Below are positions 56,269-64,000 of a DNA stretch of 64,000 nt, piece after piece. The DNA lies in assembly GCA_032059445.1 (NCBI GenBank), contig DAMCAP010000014.1, positions 1 through 64,000 on the forward strand. The letters are read 5' to 3'. Positions within the stretch are counted from its first letter, which is position 1. The number at the start of each line of letters is the position of its first letter. This DNA comes from DAMCAP01 sp032059445. GTDB taxonomy: Bacteria > Bacillota > Clostridia > Oscillospirales > Ruminococcaceae. The notes beneath the pieces are model-generated. The model was not told where the DNA came from and ran no database searches. It worked only from the letters and a program-made list of their open reading frames with translations. The position numbers and the translations under genes were made by a program.

Positions 56269-56529
56269 TTAGCCGATTGCATTGAGTTTGCTAGCCAGAG
56301 CAGACTTCTTGCGTGCAGCATTATTCTTGTGGATGAGACCCTTAGCAGCAGCCTGGTCAATCTTTTTGATCGCTTCTCTTACAGTAGCAACACTGTCAGC
56401 AGCTCCTGTAGTCACAGCGCCCTGAGCCTTCTTAATAACAGTCTTCAGGTTGGTCTTGACAGCCTTATTCTGGGCAGTCTTAGCCTGAATAACCTTGACT
56501 CTCTTCTTGGCAGACTTAATATTTGGCAT
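56269..56529 (-). CDS. rpsT: Ribosomal protein bS20
   Basis: This encodes 86 residues beginning MPNIKSAKKRVKV, with AAAKGLIHKNNAARKKSAL near the end. ATG at 56529 follows AAGGAGG. Divergent from gpr, as in many Firmicutes. Confidence 0.97.
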   Translation of the reverse strand: MPNIKSAKKRVKVIQAKTAQNKAVKTNLKTVIKKAQGAVTTGAADSVATVREAIKKIDQAAAKGLIHKNNAARKKSALASKLNAIG

Positions 56530-56626
56530 CTTTACACCTCCTTGCAGTGTATAACAGTACAAGTAATATTAACACGTTTTAGGGTTTATTGCAACTGTTT
56601 TTTTATTAATGCGCCTGTTTTTTTCT

Positions 56627-56655
56627 ATGTTACTATTTTCCTTCGCAATTGTCAA
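56627..56655 (-). promoter_or_regulatory. Sigma-A promoter of rpsT
   Basis: Minus strand: TTGACA (56650-56655), 17 bases and TAACAT (56627-56632). The leader is about 90 bases. Confidence 0.75.
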
Positions 56656-56765
56656 CCGTTTTTTATAGGACTTTATAATATATCACAGGTATTTTTATGG
56701 AAACTGCTTAACGATACCGTTACTATCCACAATACAACACTATATTACCATAAAGGAGCAAAATT

Positions 56766-57590
56766 ATGAATTACCGTAGCGATTTAGCCATCGAGAGCAT
56801 CGACAGCAACGACGGTCAGGTGCCCGAGGGTGTAGAAGTAAAAGAGAGCACCAAAGACGGCGTAACCCTTACCTATGTCAGAGTCAAAACCAAAGCAGCC
56901 GCCAAACGAATCGGGCGCTCTGTGGGTGCGTACTACACCCTAGAGGGGAATCTTGCCGACAACGGCGAGAGCTTCGTGCAACCCCTAAAGGAAGTCCTCA
57001 GCCAGCTGCTGCCAAAGGGAAATGTTATGGTGGTAGGCTTGGGCAACCCAGCTCTTACACCTGACACCGTGGGCACCTGTGCTGCCGATGGGGTATTTGC
57101 CACTGGGCATCTGGAAGAGAGCCTGTTAAACTCCCTTAAAATTGACCCGCAGTACCGTGTTACTGCTATCGCGCCAAACGTAACAGGTCAGACCGGCATC
57201 CCCTCAGCTCAAATTGTGAGCAGCGTAGTCAATACCGTCAACCCCGACTGCTTGATCGTGGTGGATTCCTTTGCAGCCCGCAGCCCCGGTAGGCTAGGCA
57301 ACACCATTCAGGTGGCCGATAGCGGCATAGCGCCCGGCTCGGGAGTAGGCGGCGGTCGCTGGGAAATCTCCAAGGAATCGCTGGGCATACCGGTAATTTC
57401 GGTAGGAGTGCCCACCATCATCGATACCAATACCCTGATGGAAACTGAAACCTCCCGTCACCCCATGATGGTGACCCCCAGCAACATCGACATCATCGCC
57501 AAGCGTGGAGGCGATGTCATTGCTATGGGTATTAACCTCGCCCTCTTCCCCAGCCTGGATGAAGACACCATCCGCTACTTGACGATGTAG
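56766..57590 (+). CDS. gpr: Germination protease Gpr
   Basis: This encodes 274 residues, a little short of the B. subtilis enzyme. It degrades small acid-soluble spore proteins on germination. VVGLGNPALTPDTVG, DSFAARSPGRLGNTIQ and DSGIAPGSGVGGGR are the family's aspartic-type active region. AAAGGAG precedes ATG 56766. Confidence 0.96.
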   Translation: MNYRSDLAIESIDSNDGQVPEGVEVKESTKDGVTLTYVRVKTKAAAKRIGRSVGAYYTLEGNLADNGESFVQPLKEVLSQLLPKGNVMVVGLGNPALTPDTVGTCAADGVFATGHLEESLLNSLKIDPQYRVTAIAPNVTGQTGIPSAQIVSSVVNTVNPDCLIVVDSFAARSPGRLGNTIQVADSGIAPGSGVGGGRWEISKESLGIPVISVGVPTIIDTNTLMETETSRHPMMVTPSNIDIIAKRGGDVIAMGINLALFPSLDEDTIRYLTM

Positions 57591-57879
57591 TTGACCTGAC
57601 GAAGGCATCACATCTGGTTTTTTGGAGCATCTGTGATGTATATTGGTCAGAAGTTGTTTACAATTCGCTTCTATTCTTTAAAATGATATTGTGGTATAAT
57701 AAACGCAAACATTCTTAGGCCATTATTTTGTTGCCTGCTAAGCTTATCGGGCAACTACACCAAATGCCCCCTTGAGGGATATTAATGCAAAAAACGGATA
57801 TTCGCTTTCCATTTTTATAGACGTTTACACTTCGATGTGCGCCCTCTAATCTAACGGTGAAGCTTGTTATACCCAGGTA

Positions 57880-58060
57880 TATACAATGCGCCGTAGGCTC
57901 TAAAATAAGGGCAAGCCCTTGGGGTCGGTTATCACAAGCCACCAGCCTTAGCCGTACAATCCGCCAAGGTTGCTCGCAAGGGGTTCCCTGTTTTTTGCCG
58001 TAAAAAAGAGCACCTCACGGCACGATCGCTTCGCAGTGAGATGAGTAAGCGCCAACATGT
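57880..58060. repeat. Dispersed intergenic repeat, partial copy 4
   Basis: AATGCGCC(G)TAGGCT and AAGGGCAAGCCCTTGGGG, TCACAAGC and CAATCCGCCAAGG match the right half of the element at 31533-31690 and the end of copy 1. The flanking stretches 57591-57879 and 58061-58220 hold no gene; a TATAAT-like box at about 57695 has no good -35. Confidence 0.65.
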
Positions 58061-58220
58061 TATACAGCTAAATTTTTATTCTCCGTAGGGCATGGGGAGA
58101 TTGAAATAACAACCGATCAGGTATGCATCTATGGTATGATCTTAGATGCCGTATCCTCCCCAGCGCTACTACATCCACACACAGCCTAGTATGGCAATCT
58201 AATGATATAGGGGTGAGTTT

Positions 58221-59288
58221 ATGATACACGACAATCCACAAAATGAATCCAATAACTCCGAAGCATGGTATCAGACGGCAGATCCCCGAGAGCATACCTA
58301 TTCTCCCGGATACGGTTTCTCCGACAAGCCGCCCCACATGCTGGAGCGTGCAGTGCTTAGCTCCTATGCTGCGGGGATCGGTGTTTCGATCCTCGGCTTT
58401 TTCGTCCTGCGCTCCATAATCCCCACCATTGCTACACTGGTAACCACCATGTTTTTTAGTATTTCTGCCACCACCGACAAGCAAAGCTATGAGGTGGCTC
58501 ATCAGGCAGCACTTTTAATCTCTTCCATTGCAGCAATCGGCATCCCCTTTAATCTCTTTCGAATGTTTATCAAAATCCCTGCTCCCAATGCCTACCCCTT
58601 TAAGCCGGTCAAAAGGCACACCATTGCCAAGATGGTTTTTATCGGACTGGGAGTCTCGGTAGTCAGCTATTCTGCTACGGTGATCCTGGTAGCCATCGCT
58701 TCTCTAATAGGGGTCGATTTGGCACCTTCCACCATCACTACACCCACTAGCCCAGCGGCAATATTTTTGTTTATCATCAATACCACCGTCATCCCCGCCT
58801 TTTTTGAGGAGATGGCTTTTAGAGGGGTTGTTATGCAGACTCTACGGCGCTTTGGCGACGGTTTTGCTTTGATCACCTCCTCCCTACTGTTTGCTATCAT
58901 ACACGCAAACTTTTCCCAAACCCCCAACGCCATCACCATGGGGCTTGTTATGGGCTATTTCACCATGCTTACAGGCTCATTGTGGCCGGCAATTGCCATC
59001 CACTTTACCAACAATCTTAGCGTTATCCTGATGCTCTTTGCCACACAGGCGATGAGCCCTCCCGCTGCCTTGATCGTACAGTATGTACTCTATATGGTGT
59101 ATATCATCGCTGGTGTGGTTTCGCTGCTCTATCTACTGCGCCGCTACCACAATCTCTTTTATATCCGCAAAAGCTGCTGCCATCTTGACAGCGCGCGCAA
59201 AGTTGCGATCTTCTTTGCCTCCCCTGCAATCGTTATTGTGCTGGGTACAGCAATCACCATCGCCCTCGGGCAGTTAGGTAGGTTTTAA
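58221..59288 (+). CDS. CPBP-family intramembrane metalloprotease (CAAX protease-like)
   Basis: This encodes 355 residues with about eight membrane segments. The Abi/CPBP motifs are FFEEMAFRG, FAIIHANF and IAIHFTNN, giving the Glu-Glu, His and His catalytic/metal set. It may process proteins in the membrane; no bacteriocin genes are near. Confidence 0.88.
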   Translation: MIHDNPQNESNNSEAWYQTADPREHTYSPGYGFSDKPPHMLERAVLSSYAAGIGVSILGFFVLRSIIPTIATLVTTMFFSISATTDKQSYEVAHQAALLISSIAAIGIPFNLFRMFIKIPAPNAYPFKPVKRHTIAKMVFIGLGVSVVSYSATVILVAIASLIGVDLAPSTITTPTSPAAIFLFIINTTVIPAFFEEMAFRGVVMQTLRRFGDGFALITSSLLFAIIHANFSQTPNAITMGLVMGYFTMLTGSLWPAIAIHFTNNLSVILMLFATQAMSPPAALIVQYVLYMVYIIAGVVSLLYLLRRYHNLFYIRKSCCHLDSARKVAIFFASPAIVIVLGTAITIALGQLGRF

Positions 59289-59289
59289 C

Positions 59290-59775
59290 TTGCAGGACGA
59301 AATCTATATGCAAGAGGCGCTAGAGCTGGCCGCTCAGGCTGCTGCCCTCGGAGAGGTGCCGGTAGGTGCCGTGGTAGTCTGGGAGGGGCAAATTGTAGGG
59401 CGAGGCTATAACCTACGAGAGCAGATCAAAAGCCCTTTGGCTCATGCCGAAATCCTCGCAATACAGCAAGCCTGCCAAGCATTGGGTGGCTGGCGGCTCC
59501 ACAAGGCAACCCTCTATGTTACCTTAGAGCCCTGCCCCATGTGCGCAGGAGCAATTATCAACGCCCGCATTCCCAGAGTGGTTTACGGCGCCCATGACCC
59601 CAAGGCGGGCTCCTTTGGCAGTGTCGCAGATCTTAACCAGTTTGCTTACAATCATGCCCCTCTCATCGAAGGTGGCTTTATGGAGGAGCAATGCTCCCAG
59701 CTCCTGACAGAATTTTTTAAGGAGCTGCGTAAGCGCAAAAAGCAACCCAAGCTGTCAGAAAAGATAGAAACATAA
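59290..59775 (+). CDS. tadA: tRNA-specific adenosine deaminase TadA
   Basis: This encodes 161 residues. It deaminates A34 to inosine in tRNA-Arg(ACG). Zinc/catalytic motifs HAEILA and PCPMCAGAI, with substrate residues in NxR-type ARIPRVVYGA. The start is TTG 59290 or ATG 59308, both with weak ribosome sites; it is tightly linked to the CPBP gene. Confidence 0.94.
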   Translation: MQDEIYMQEALELAAQAAALGEVPVGAVVVWEGQIVGRGYNLREQIKSPLAHAEILAIQQACQALGGWRLHKATLYVTLEPCPMCAGAIINARIPRVVYGAHDPKAGSFGSVADLNQFAYNHAPLIEGGFMEEQCSQLLTEFFKELRKRKKQPKLSEKIET

Positions 59776-59818
59776 AACACCTTCGCTCCCATTGTGGTAA
59801 GCGAAGGTGTTCTTTTTT
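59776..59818 (+). terminator. Terminator of tadA
   Basis: AACACCTTCGCT pairs with AGCGAAGGTGTT, followed by CTTTTTT. Confidence 0.9.
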
Positions 59819-59852
59819 ATCTTGGGATTATTTTAGACCGTTAACTTGCTTG

Positions 59853-60149
59853 CTATTGCGGACTTTCATCCGTATCAAGGTCATAGAGCTTTAGCAGGCT
59901 GATGATATGGGCACTCATCAGCTTTTTACCCATCAGCTCCTTAAAGCGCAGCGATTTCATCTTGCCTTGCGCCCGCAGCTGCTCTAGCTCGATGCTAAGC
60001 TGGCGGTAGTTTTGCAGTACATCTTGGTGAAGGCTCTCATACGCTGCCAAGCGGTCGATGGCTGCGCCGCTGTAACCACCCTCTACAGCCTTAATCCCCT
60101 CGTCGCCTGCCACATAAGCCTGATCTTGCTTCTTTGTATACCGCTGCAT
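59853..60149 (-). CDS. Small helical protein of unknown function (98 residues)
   Basis: Mostly charged and helical, with a coiled-coil-like stretch LHQDVLQNYRQLSIELEQLRAQGK (split here: residues ~40-63) and a C-terminal helix AHIISLLKLYDLD. AGGAGG precedes ATG 60149. No family recognised. Confidence 0.65.
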   Translation of the reverse strand: MQRYTKKQDQAYVAGDEGIKAVEGGYSGAAIDRLAAYESLHQDVLQNYRQLSIELEQLRAQGKMKSLRFKELMGKKLMSAHIISLLKLYDLDTDESPQ

Positions 60150-60185
60150 GTATTTCTCCTCCTATTTCGTGTTTTGGTCGTCACT

Positions 60186-61223
60186 TTATTCTACAGCACT
60201 CTCAATAATGGCGAAGCTACTACGCACACAGTCGATTTCTGCCATGGCACCGTAGGGCAGGATCATCTTCGGCTCATTATGCCCAAAGCTGCCGTTGTAA
60301 AGGATCGGCAGATCCTCCCTGCCAAACTCGGCGGCCACCTTTTTGATCACTGCCTTATACTCCTCATAGTACCTACCCCCTTGAGGCTTCGCCCAAAAGA
60401 CGCCGGCGATCCGCTCCAGCACCCCCATTGCGCCCAAAGCTCGCAGGGCATCCTCTACATACCAAGGCTCAGGGAGCTCCTCACAGGTCTCAAGGAAGAG
60501 GATTGCTCCCTCGAAGCAAGCAATAGGCGGGAAGAGCTTGGTCCCCCGCAAATTGCTTAAAACCTCAAGGCAGCCACCAAGGAGCCTGCCCCTTATCCTA
60601 CCCTGCCCACCCAGCAGCTCATAGCCGCTATTGGGTACAAATCTACGCTGCGTCCCTTTGTTTTGCTCTATCCATTCCAGCCACTCTGCGGTATAGTCTG
60701 TGCTAGGCAATATCTCTCCCACAGGCTCACCGCAAAATAAGGTCTTGTTGACTGACTCTATGGTATAGGGGCTCATCGCTACATTCTCGGCGAAATCAGT
60801 GAGGATAGCCGGCCCATAAAAGCTAGACAACCCTGCCTTGAGGCAGAGCATGTGACTAACTGTAGTGTCAGAGTAGCCCATCAAAATTTTGGGGTTGGCT
60901 TTGATCTTCTCCAGATCGATATAGGGCAGCATACGGATGCTGTCATTCCCTCCAATGCAGGAGATGATTGCCTTGATCGACGGATCAGCAAATGCAGCCA
61001 TCAAATCCTCCGCTCGCTTCTGAGGGTTATGGTAGACAAAGTCAGCGCCTCTAAGAGTATGAGGCATCTCCACCACCTCCAGACCAAAGACCCGCTCTAA
61101 GCGCTCCTTGCCCTGATGGTAGCGCCAGAGGATCTCCTCCTCCCCCGCCCCGCCCCACGAAAGGCTGACGGTCGCCACCCTGTCACCTGGCTTGAGCCTT
61201 GGCGGCTTTATAAGCTTGCGCAT
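60186..61223 (-). CDS. S66-family peptidase (LD-carboxypeptidase / MccF-like)
   Basis: This encodes 345 residues. The serine nucleophile lies in MGYSDTTVSHM, the glutamate in FLETCEE and the histidine in GHNEPKMILPYG. Members cleave murein tetrapeptides or detoxify microcin C-type adenylates; the length and ILFLETCEE segment resemble the MccF branch. ATG at 61223 follows AAAGGGGTG. Confidence 0.88.
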   Translation of the reverse strand: MRKLIKPPRLKPGDRVATVSLSWGGAGEEEILWRYHQGKERLERVFGLEVVEMPHTLRGADFVYHNPQKRAEDLMAAFADPSIKAIISCIGGNDSIRMLPYIDLEKIKANPKILMGYSDTTVSHMLCLKAGLSSFYGPAILTDFAENVAMSPYTIESVNKTLFCGEPVGEILPSTDYTAEWLEWIEQNKGTQRRFVPNSGYELLGGQGRIRGRLLGGCLEVLSNLRGTKLFPPIACFEGAILFLETCEELPEPWYVEDALRALGAMGVLERIAGVFWAKPQGGRYYEEYKAVIKKVAAEFGREDLPILYNGSFGHNEPKMILPYGAMAEIDCVRSSFAIIESAVE

Positions 61224-61261
61224 TCTCTTCACCCCTTTATTGGATTGGATGCGACGGAAGC

Positions 61262-61783
61262 TTACTTCGTAAAATCCTTATAAAGCAAGCTGGGCTGCAC
61301 ACCAGTATTATTTTGATACTTACCGCTCACATAGCGGTCGTACTCACCTTGTATGGTATGATAATAGATCTGACAGATCTCTACATTGGGGTAGATCTTA
61401 ATAGGCTGCACACAAAAGATCTCTAAAGTCCAGTACCCTGCAAAGCCCACATCTCCAAAGCCCGCTGTCACATGGATAAACAGCCCCAAGCGACCGATAG
61501 AAGAGCGCCCCTCTAGCATCGGCACAAAGGTATCGGTCTTGGTAAATTCATTGGTGCGCCCCAAGTACAGCTTACCCGGCTCCAAGATCAAGCCGTCCTC
61601 CGGGATGATGATCTTGCTGGCAGTATTCTCCTGCTTCATATCCAGCAGGGTATTGTCATAGACCAGTAGCTCATTTGCCAGAGATAAATTATAGCTATTG
61701 GGGTTGATCCGTTTTTTATCGAAGGGCTCGATGATGATTTCTTTGCCCATGTGTTTTTCGATTTCCCGACCAGATAATAGCAT
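61262..61783 (-). CDS. dcd: dCTP deaminase
   Basis: This encodes 173 residues. It deaminates dCTP to dUTP (some Dcd forms go to dUMP). The trimer motif EGRSSIGRLGLFIHVTAGFGDVGFAGYWTLE (cited in part: RSSIGRLGL, TAGFGDVGF, TLE) carries the catalytic glutamate. ATG at 61783 follows AAAGGAG. Confidence 0.92.
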   Translation of the reverse strand: MLLSGREIEKHMGKEIIIEPFDKKRINPNSYNLSLANELLVYDNTLLDMKQENTASKIIIPEDGLILEPGKLYLGRTNEFTKTDTFVPMLEGRSSIGRLGLFIHVTAGFGDVGFAGYWTLEIFCVQPIKIYPNVEICQIYYHTIQGEYDRYVSGKYQNNTGVQPSLLYKDFTK

Positions 61784-61889
61784 AGTAGGCTCCTTTGCTT
61801 TTTTATAAAAGTATAACACAAACACATCTAGTAGCAAAGCTTCTATTTTTGCCCCCTAAATGCTAACCAAGATCACTCAAATACAGGTG

Positions 61890-61918
61890 TCGACATCAGA
61901 GAACCAGTATGGTATAAT
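61890..61918 (+). promoter_or_regulatory. Sigma-A promoter of msrAB
   Basis: TCGACA (61890-61895), 17 bases and TATAAT (61913-61918). The leader is about 145 bases. Confidence 0.65.
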
Positions 61919-62068
61919 AAGCGCAAACTTTATTTACAAGCCTTCTTGGTATGGGCAGTTTATCACGGACTCTACCCATGCTATGGTAATCAAACTCATA
62001 CTTGCAAATTGCAACAGCTTCTTTGGGGCATACTGATGAGGAACACTTATGAAATAAGGAGGGCATTT

Positions 62069-63022
62069 ATGAAAACTATTTATCTTGCAGGCGGGTGCTT
62101 CTGGGGTACCGAGAAGTACCTGTCGCTGATCCCGGGTGTACTGCACACTCAGGTAGGCTATGCCAACGGCAAAACTGAAAACCCCAGCTATGAGGATGTG
62201 TGCCGCCGTGGCACCGGCCATGCCGAAACAGTCAAGGTGGAGTATGATGAGCATCAAATCAGCCTGACATTCCTCCTAGAGATGTATTACAAGTCGATCG
62301 ACCCCACCAGTCTTAATCGTCAAGGCGGCGATGTGGGCACGCAGTACCGCACAGGGATCTACTACACCGACCCACAAGACAAAGCCATCATCGAGGGCTC
62401 TGTGATCCTGCTCTCCGAGAGCTTAAGCGACCCTGTAGCGATTGAAGTGCTGCCGCTGGAGAATTTCTACACCGCTGAGGAGTACCACCAAAGCTACCTT
62501 GATAAAAACCCTAGCGGCTACTGCCACATTGACTTTGCCCTCTTTGAAGAAGCGAGAAATGCTGTCGATACCCTCACCCGATTTCGCCCCGCACCAAAGG
62601 CGGAGCTGAAAGACACCTTAAACAACATGCAGTTTGAGGTTACCCAAAACAATGCTACCGAGCCCCCCTTTGCCAATGAATACTACAACACCTTTGAAAA
62701 AGGCATCTATGTAGATATCACCAGCGGTGAGCCCCTCTTTGTATCAAGTCAGAAGTTTGAGTCGGGCTGCGGCTGGCCTAGCTTCGCAAAGCCCATCGCT
62801 GCCGATAGCATCGAGTACCTGCCCGACAATACCCACGGCCGCCAGCGCACTGAGGTGCGTGCCAAAAACAGCGACGCCCACCTCGGCCACGTGTTTGAAG
62901 ACGGCCCTCGTGAACTGGGTGGCCTGCGCTACTGCATCAACAGCGCTTCGCTACGCTTTATCCCCATGGATAAGATGGAGGAAGAAGGCTACGGCTACCT
63001 GCTCCCTCAAATTGAAGACTAG
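62069..63022 (+). CDS. msrAB: Fused methionine sulfoxide reductase MsrA-MsrB
   Basis: This encodes 317 residues and repairs both S- and R-methionine sulfoxide. MsrA (about 1-160) has the nucleophile motif GGCFWG. MsrB (about 175-310) has SGCGWPSF, NSDAHLGHVF and the catalytic cysteine in RYCINSASLRF. The CxxC zinc pairs of many MsrB proteins are absent. ATG at 62069 follows AAGGAGG; the 41 codons upstream are leader. Confidence 0.95.
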   Translation: MKTIYLAGGCFWGTEKYLSLIPGVLHTQVGYANGKTENPSYEDVCRRGTGHAETVKVEYDEHQISLTFLLEMYYKSIDPTSLNRQGGDVGTQYRTGIYYTDPQDKAIIEGSVILLSESLSDPVAIEVLPLENFYTAEEYHQSYLDKNPSGYCHIDFALFEEARNAVDTLTRFRPAPKAELKDTLNNMQFEVTQNNATEPPFANEYYNTFEKGIYVDITSGEPLFVSSQKFESGCGWPSFAKPIAADSIEYLPDNTHGRQRTEVRAKNSDAHLGHVFEDGPRELGGLRYCINSASLRFIPMDKMEEEGYGYLLPQIED

Positions 63023-63199
63023 CAAACAACTGCTGGCAAAATCTAAAATAAAAGCACCCTCCTCACTGCTGATCAAGCTGCTTTGTCGGTTTCATGCTAT
63101 GAGTATCTCGGATATAATCCGTTTGCTTCTACAAAGCGGGTAAGCTCACCATCGACTTTGGCAGGAGGATCGTCTAACAGTTAAACCCTACAATAAATA

Positions 63200-63234
63200 A
63201 AAGACCGGTATCCAAAACGATACCGGTCTTTTTT
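63200..63234. terminator. Bidirectional terminator
   Basis: AAGACCGGTATC pairs with GATACCGGTCTT around a 6-base loop, followed by T4. It lies between msrAB and the convergent GNAT gene. Confidence 0.85.
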
Positions 63235-63289
63235 GACCGTAAAACCATTGCTAAGCTCTATTTACCAGTGGATTAAAGGTAGATATCCC

Positions 63290-63724
63290 TTACCTACTGT
63301 ATTGCATCGGAGTAAAGCGGATCCCATCCACTAGCTGCTCTCCATCGGTTGCCACAAATCCTAGATGGCGGTAGGCCTCCAACGCATAGGGTGAGGAATT
63401 CACCGTCATAGTATCACCGGGGCAATATTGCAGTGCTTCATGAAACAGCGCTTTACCAATCCCCTGCCTATGATAGCGACCATCTACAAAAAACAAAGAA
63501 ATATGTTTCCCCTCGTTTCGTGTAGCAATTACCCCTACGATTTTATCTGCTGCATAAGCACCATACATGGTCAGATTGCTATGATGATGGGCATCTTCAA
63601 TAAAGCGCGTAAAGGCCTTTACGCCCTCCTCACTGTATTCGGGAGCTTCGTACTGCATAAAAACATCTAGCGCCAGCTTAAGGGCCTCTGCCCTTCCTTG
63701 TGCATCATCGGGTTTAATCAGCAT
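63290..63724 (-). CDS. GNAT-family N-acetyltransferase
   Basis: This encodes 144 residues. The acetyl-CoA loop RQGIGKALF, the strand KIVGVIATR and the terminal YRHLGFV are typical. Substrate unknown. Start ATG 63724. Confidence 0.9.
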   Translation of the reverse strand: MLIKPDDAQGRAEALKLALDVFMQYEAPEYSEEGVKAFTRFIEDAHHHSNLTMYGAYAADKIVGVIATRNEGKHISLFFVDGRYHRQGIGKALFHEALQYCPGDTMTVNSSPYALEAYRHLGFVATDGEQLVDGIRFTPMQYSR

Positions 63725-63736
63725 AAGTACTCTCCT

Positions 63737-64000
63737 CTACTTCGTTGATAAGGCGATTATTTCATCAAGAGAGCTTTTCCATCCGTCGTCGTTTTGTATC
63801 CGTAGCTTCCAGTGCTTCGGGGCAGCATCGCCCCTTGCTGCATCCACCAGTATAAACTCCCCGCCGTAAGACTCCAGCCTAAAGTATATGCGTCCTTCCC
63901 CATCTTGGGCAGTAATTAAGTACCGCTCTTTATCCTCAAAAGGCACAGAAGCAGATGTAATCCGCTTAAACTGCGTACTCTCCAGAAGCGAAATCAGCAT
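63737..64000 (-). CDS. Unknown gene at the window edge (87 codons visible)
   Basis: The frame opens at an ATG occupying the last three bases of the window, so it may extend beyond. It is beta-rich (RYLITAQDGEGRIYFRLES) and resembles no family I can name. It lies 12 bases before the GNAT gene on the same strand. Confidence 0.55.
   Translation of the reverse strand: MLISLLESTQFKRITSASVPFEDKERYLITAQDGEGRIYFRLESYGGEFILVDAARGDAAPKHWKLRIQNDDGWKSSLDEIIALSTK

Noticed and set aside
57715..57942. 75-codon minus-strand frame
   Set aside because: Overlaps the dispersed repeat and lacks a ribosome site.
58799..59010. CPBP protease as bacteriocin-immunity gene
   Set aside because: No bacteriocin, ABC exporter or regulator genes are nearby; the neighbour is tadA.

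Overview
The window looks like a chromosomal scaffold from a spore-forming, low-GC Gram-positive of the class Clostridia. An Oscillospirales/Ruminococcaceae-type gut anaerobe is the best guess, inferred from gene content and order. Almost all of it is core housekeeping and sporulation DNA. I see no prophage, CRISPR array, conjugative element, rRNA or tRNA. Two runs of ten N (13426-13435, 32595-32604) show joined contigs, and both fall inside genes.

Layout. 1-620: an intergenic repeat family next to the first ~21 codons of spoIVA, which then stops. 792-18071 (minus strand): a DUF3794/LysM spore-envelope gene, spoVM (26 codons), a 50-residue membrane protein, thiN, rsgA, prkC, prpC, rlmN, rsmB, a membrane zinc protease, fmt, def, priA, a duplicated coaBC tail, coaBC, rpoZ, gmk, remA and yicC. 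This is the order of the Bacillus subtilis yloC-to-spoVM region, with rpe missing. 18322-24099 (minus): a small acetyltransferase-like gene, rluB-type pseudouridine synthase, DacF-type PBP, gerW/ytfJ, DUF2953, scpB, scpA and an M50 protease. 24502-25450 (plus): rpmB and an XRE membrane regulator. 25500-31121 (minus): HAD phosphatase, gpsA, plsY, der and a DUF512 radical-SAM gene. 31910-36322 (minus): rpmF and DUF177, a P-loop protein, pgi and a second DacF. 36765-43782 (plus): mtaB, purL (large single-chain form), a small membrane protein and a frameshifted lipoprotein. 44076-50085 (minus): an M14-like protein, a small membrane protein, a PadR/DUF2812 pair, a VOC protein, DegV and trmL. 50426-59775: spoIIP (internally deleted), two nitrilase-like pseudoenzymes (minus), spoVAC-AD-AE, rpsT (minus), gpr, a CPBP protease and tadA. 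59853-64000: a small unknown, an S66 peptidase, dcd, msrAB, a GNAT and an unknown gene at the edge.

How the genes work together. Sporulation is spread through the window: coat basement (SpoVM and the SpoIVA stub, DUF3794), engulfment (SpoIIP), cortex PBPs (two DacF-type), germination (GerW, SpoVA channel, Gpr). A second theme is translation and ribosome maturation (RsgA, Der, RlmN, RsmB, Fmt, Def, TrmL, MtaB, TadA, L28, L32, S20), with PrkC/PrpC signalling embedded in it.

The most notable points are a spoIVA stub truncated beside a repeat, a spoIIP with a missing middle, two tiny sporulation-context genes, a MITE-like intergenic element, a pair of nitrilase-fold proteins lacking the catalytic cysteine, a structured leader before mtaB, a hairpin leader before DUF177-rpmF, and tandem operator repeats at the padR promoter. 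No wholly new multi-gene system is evident.
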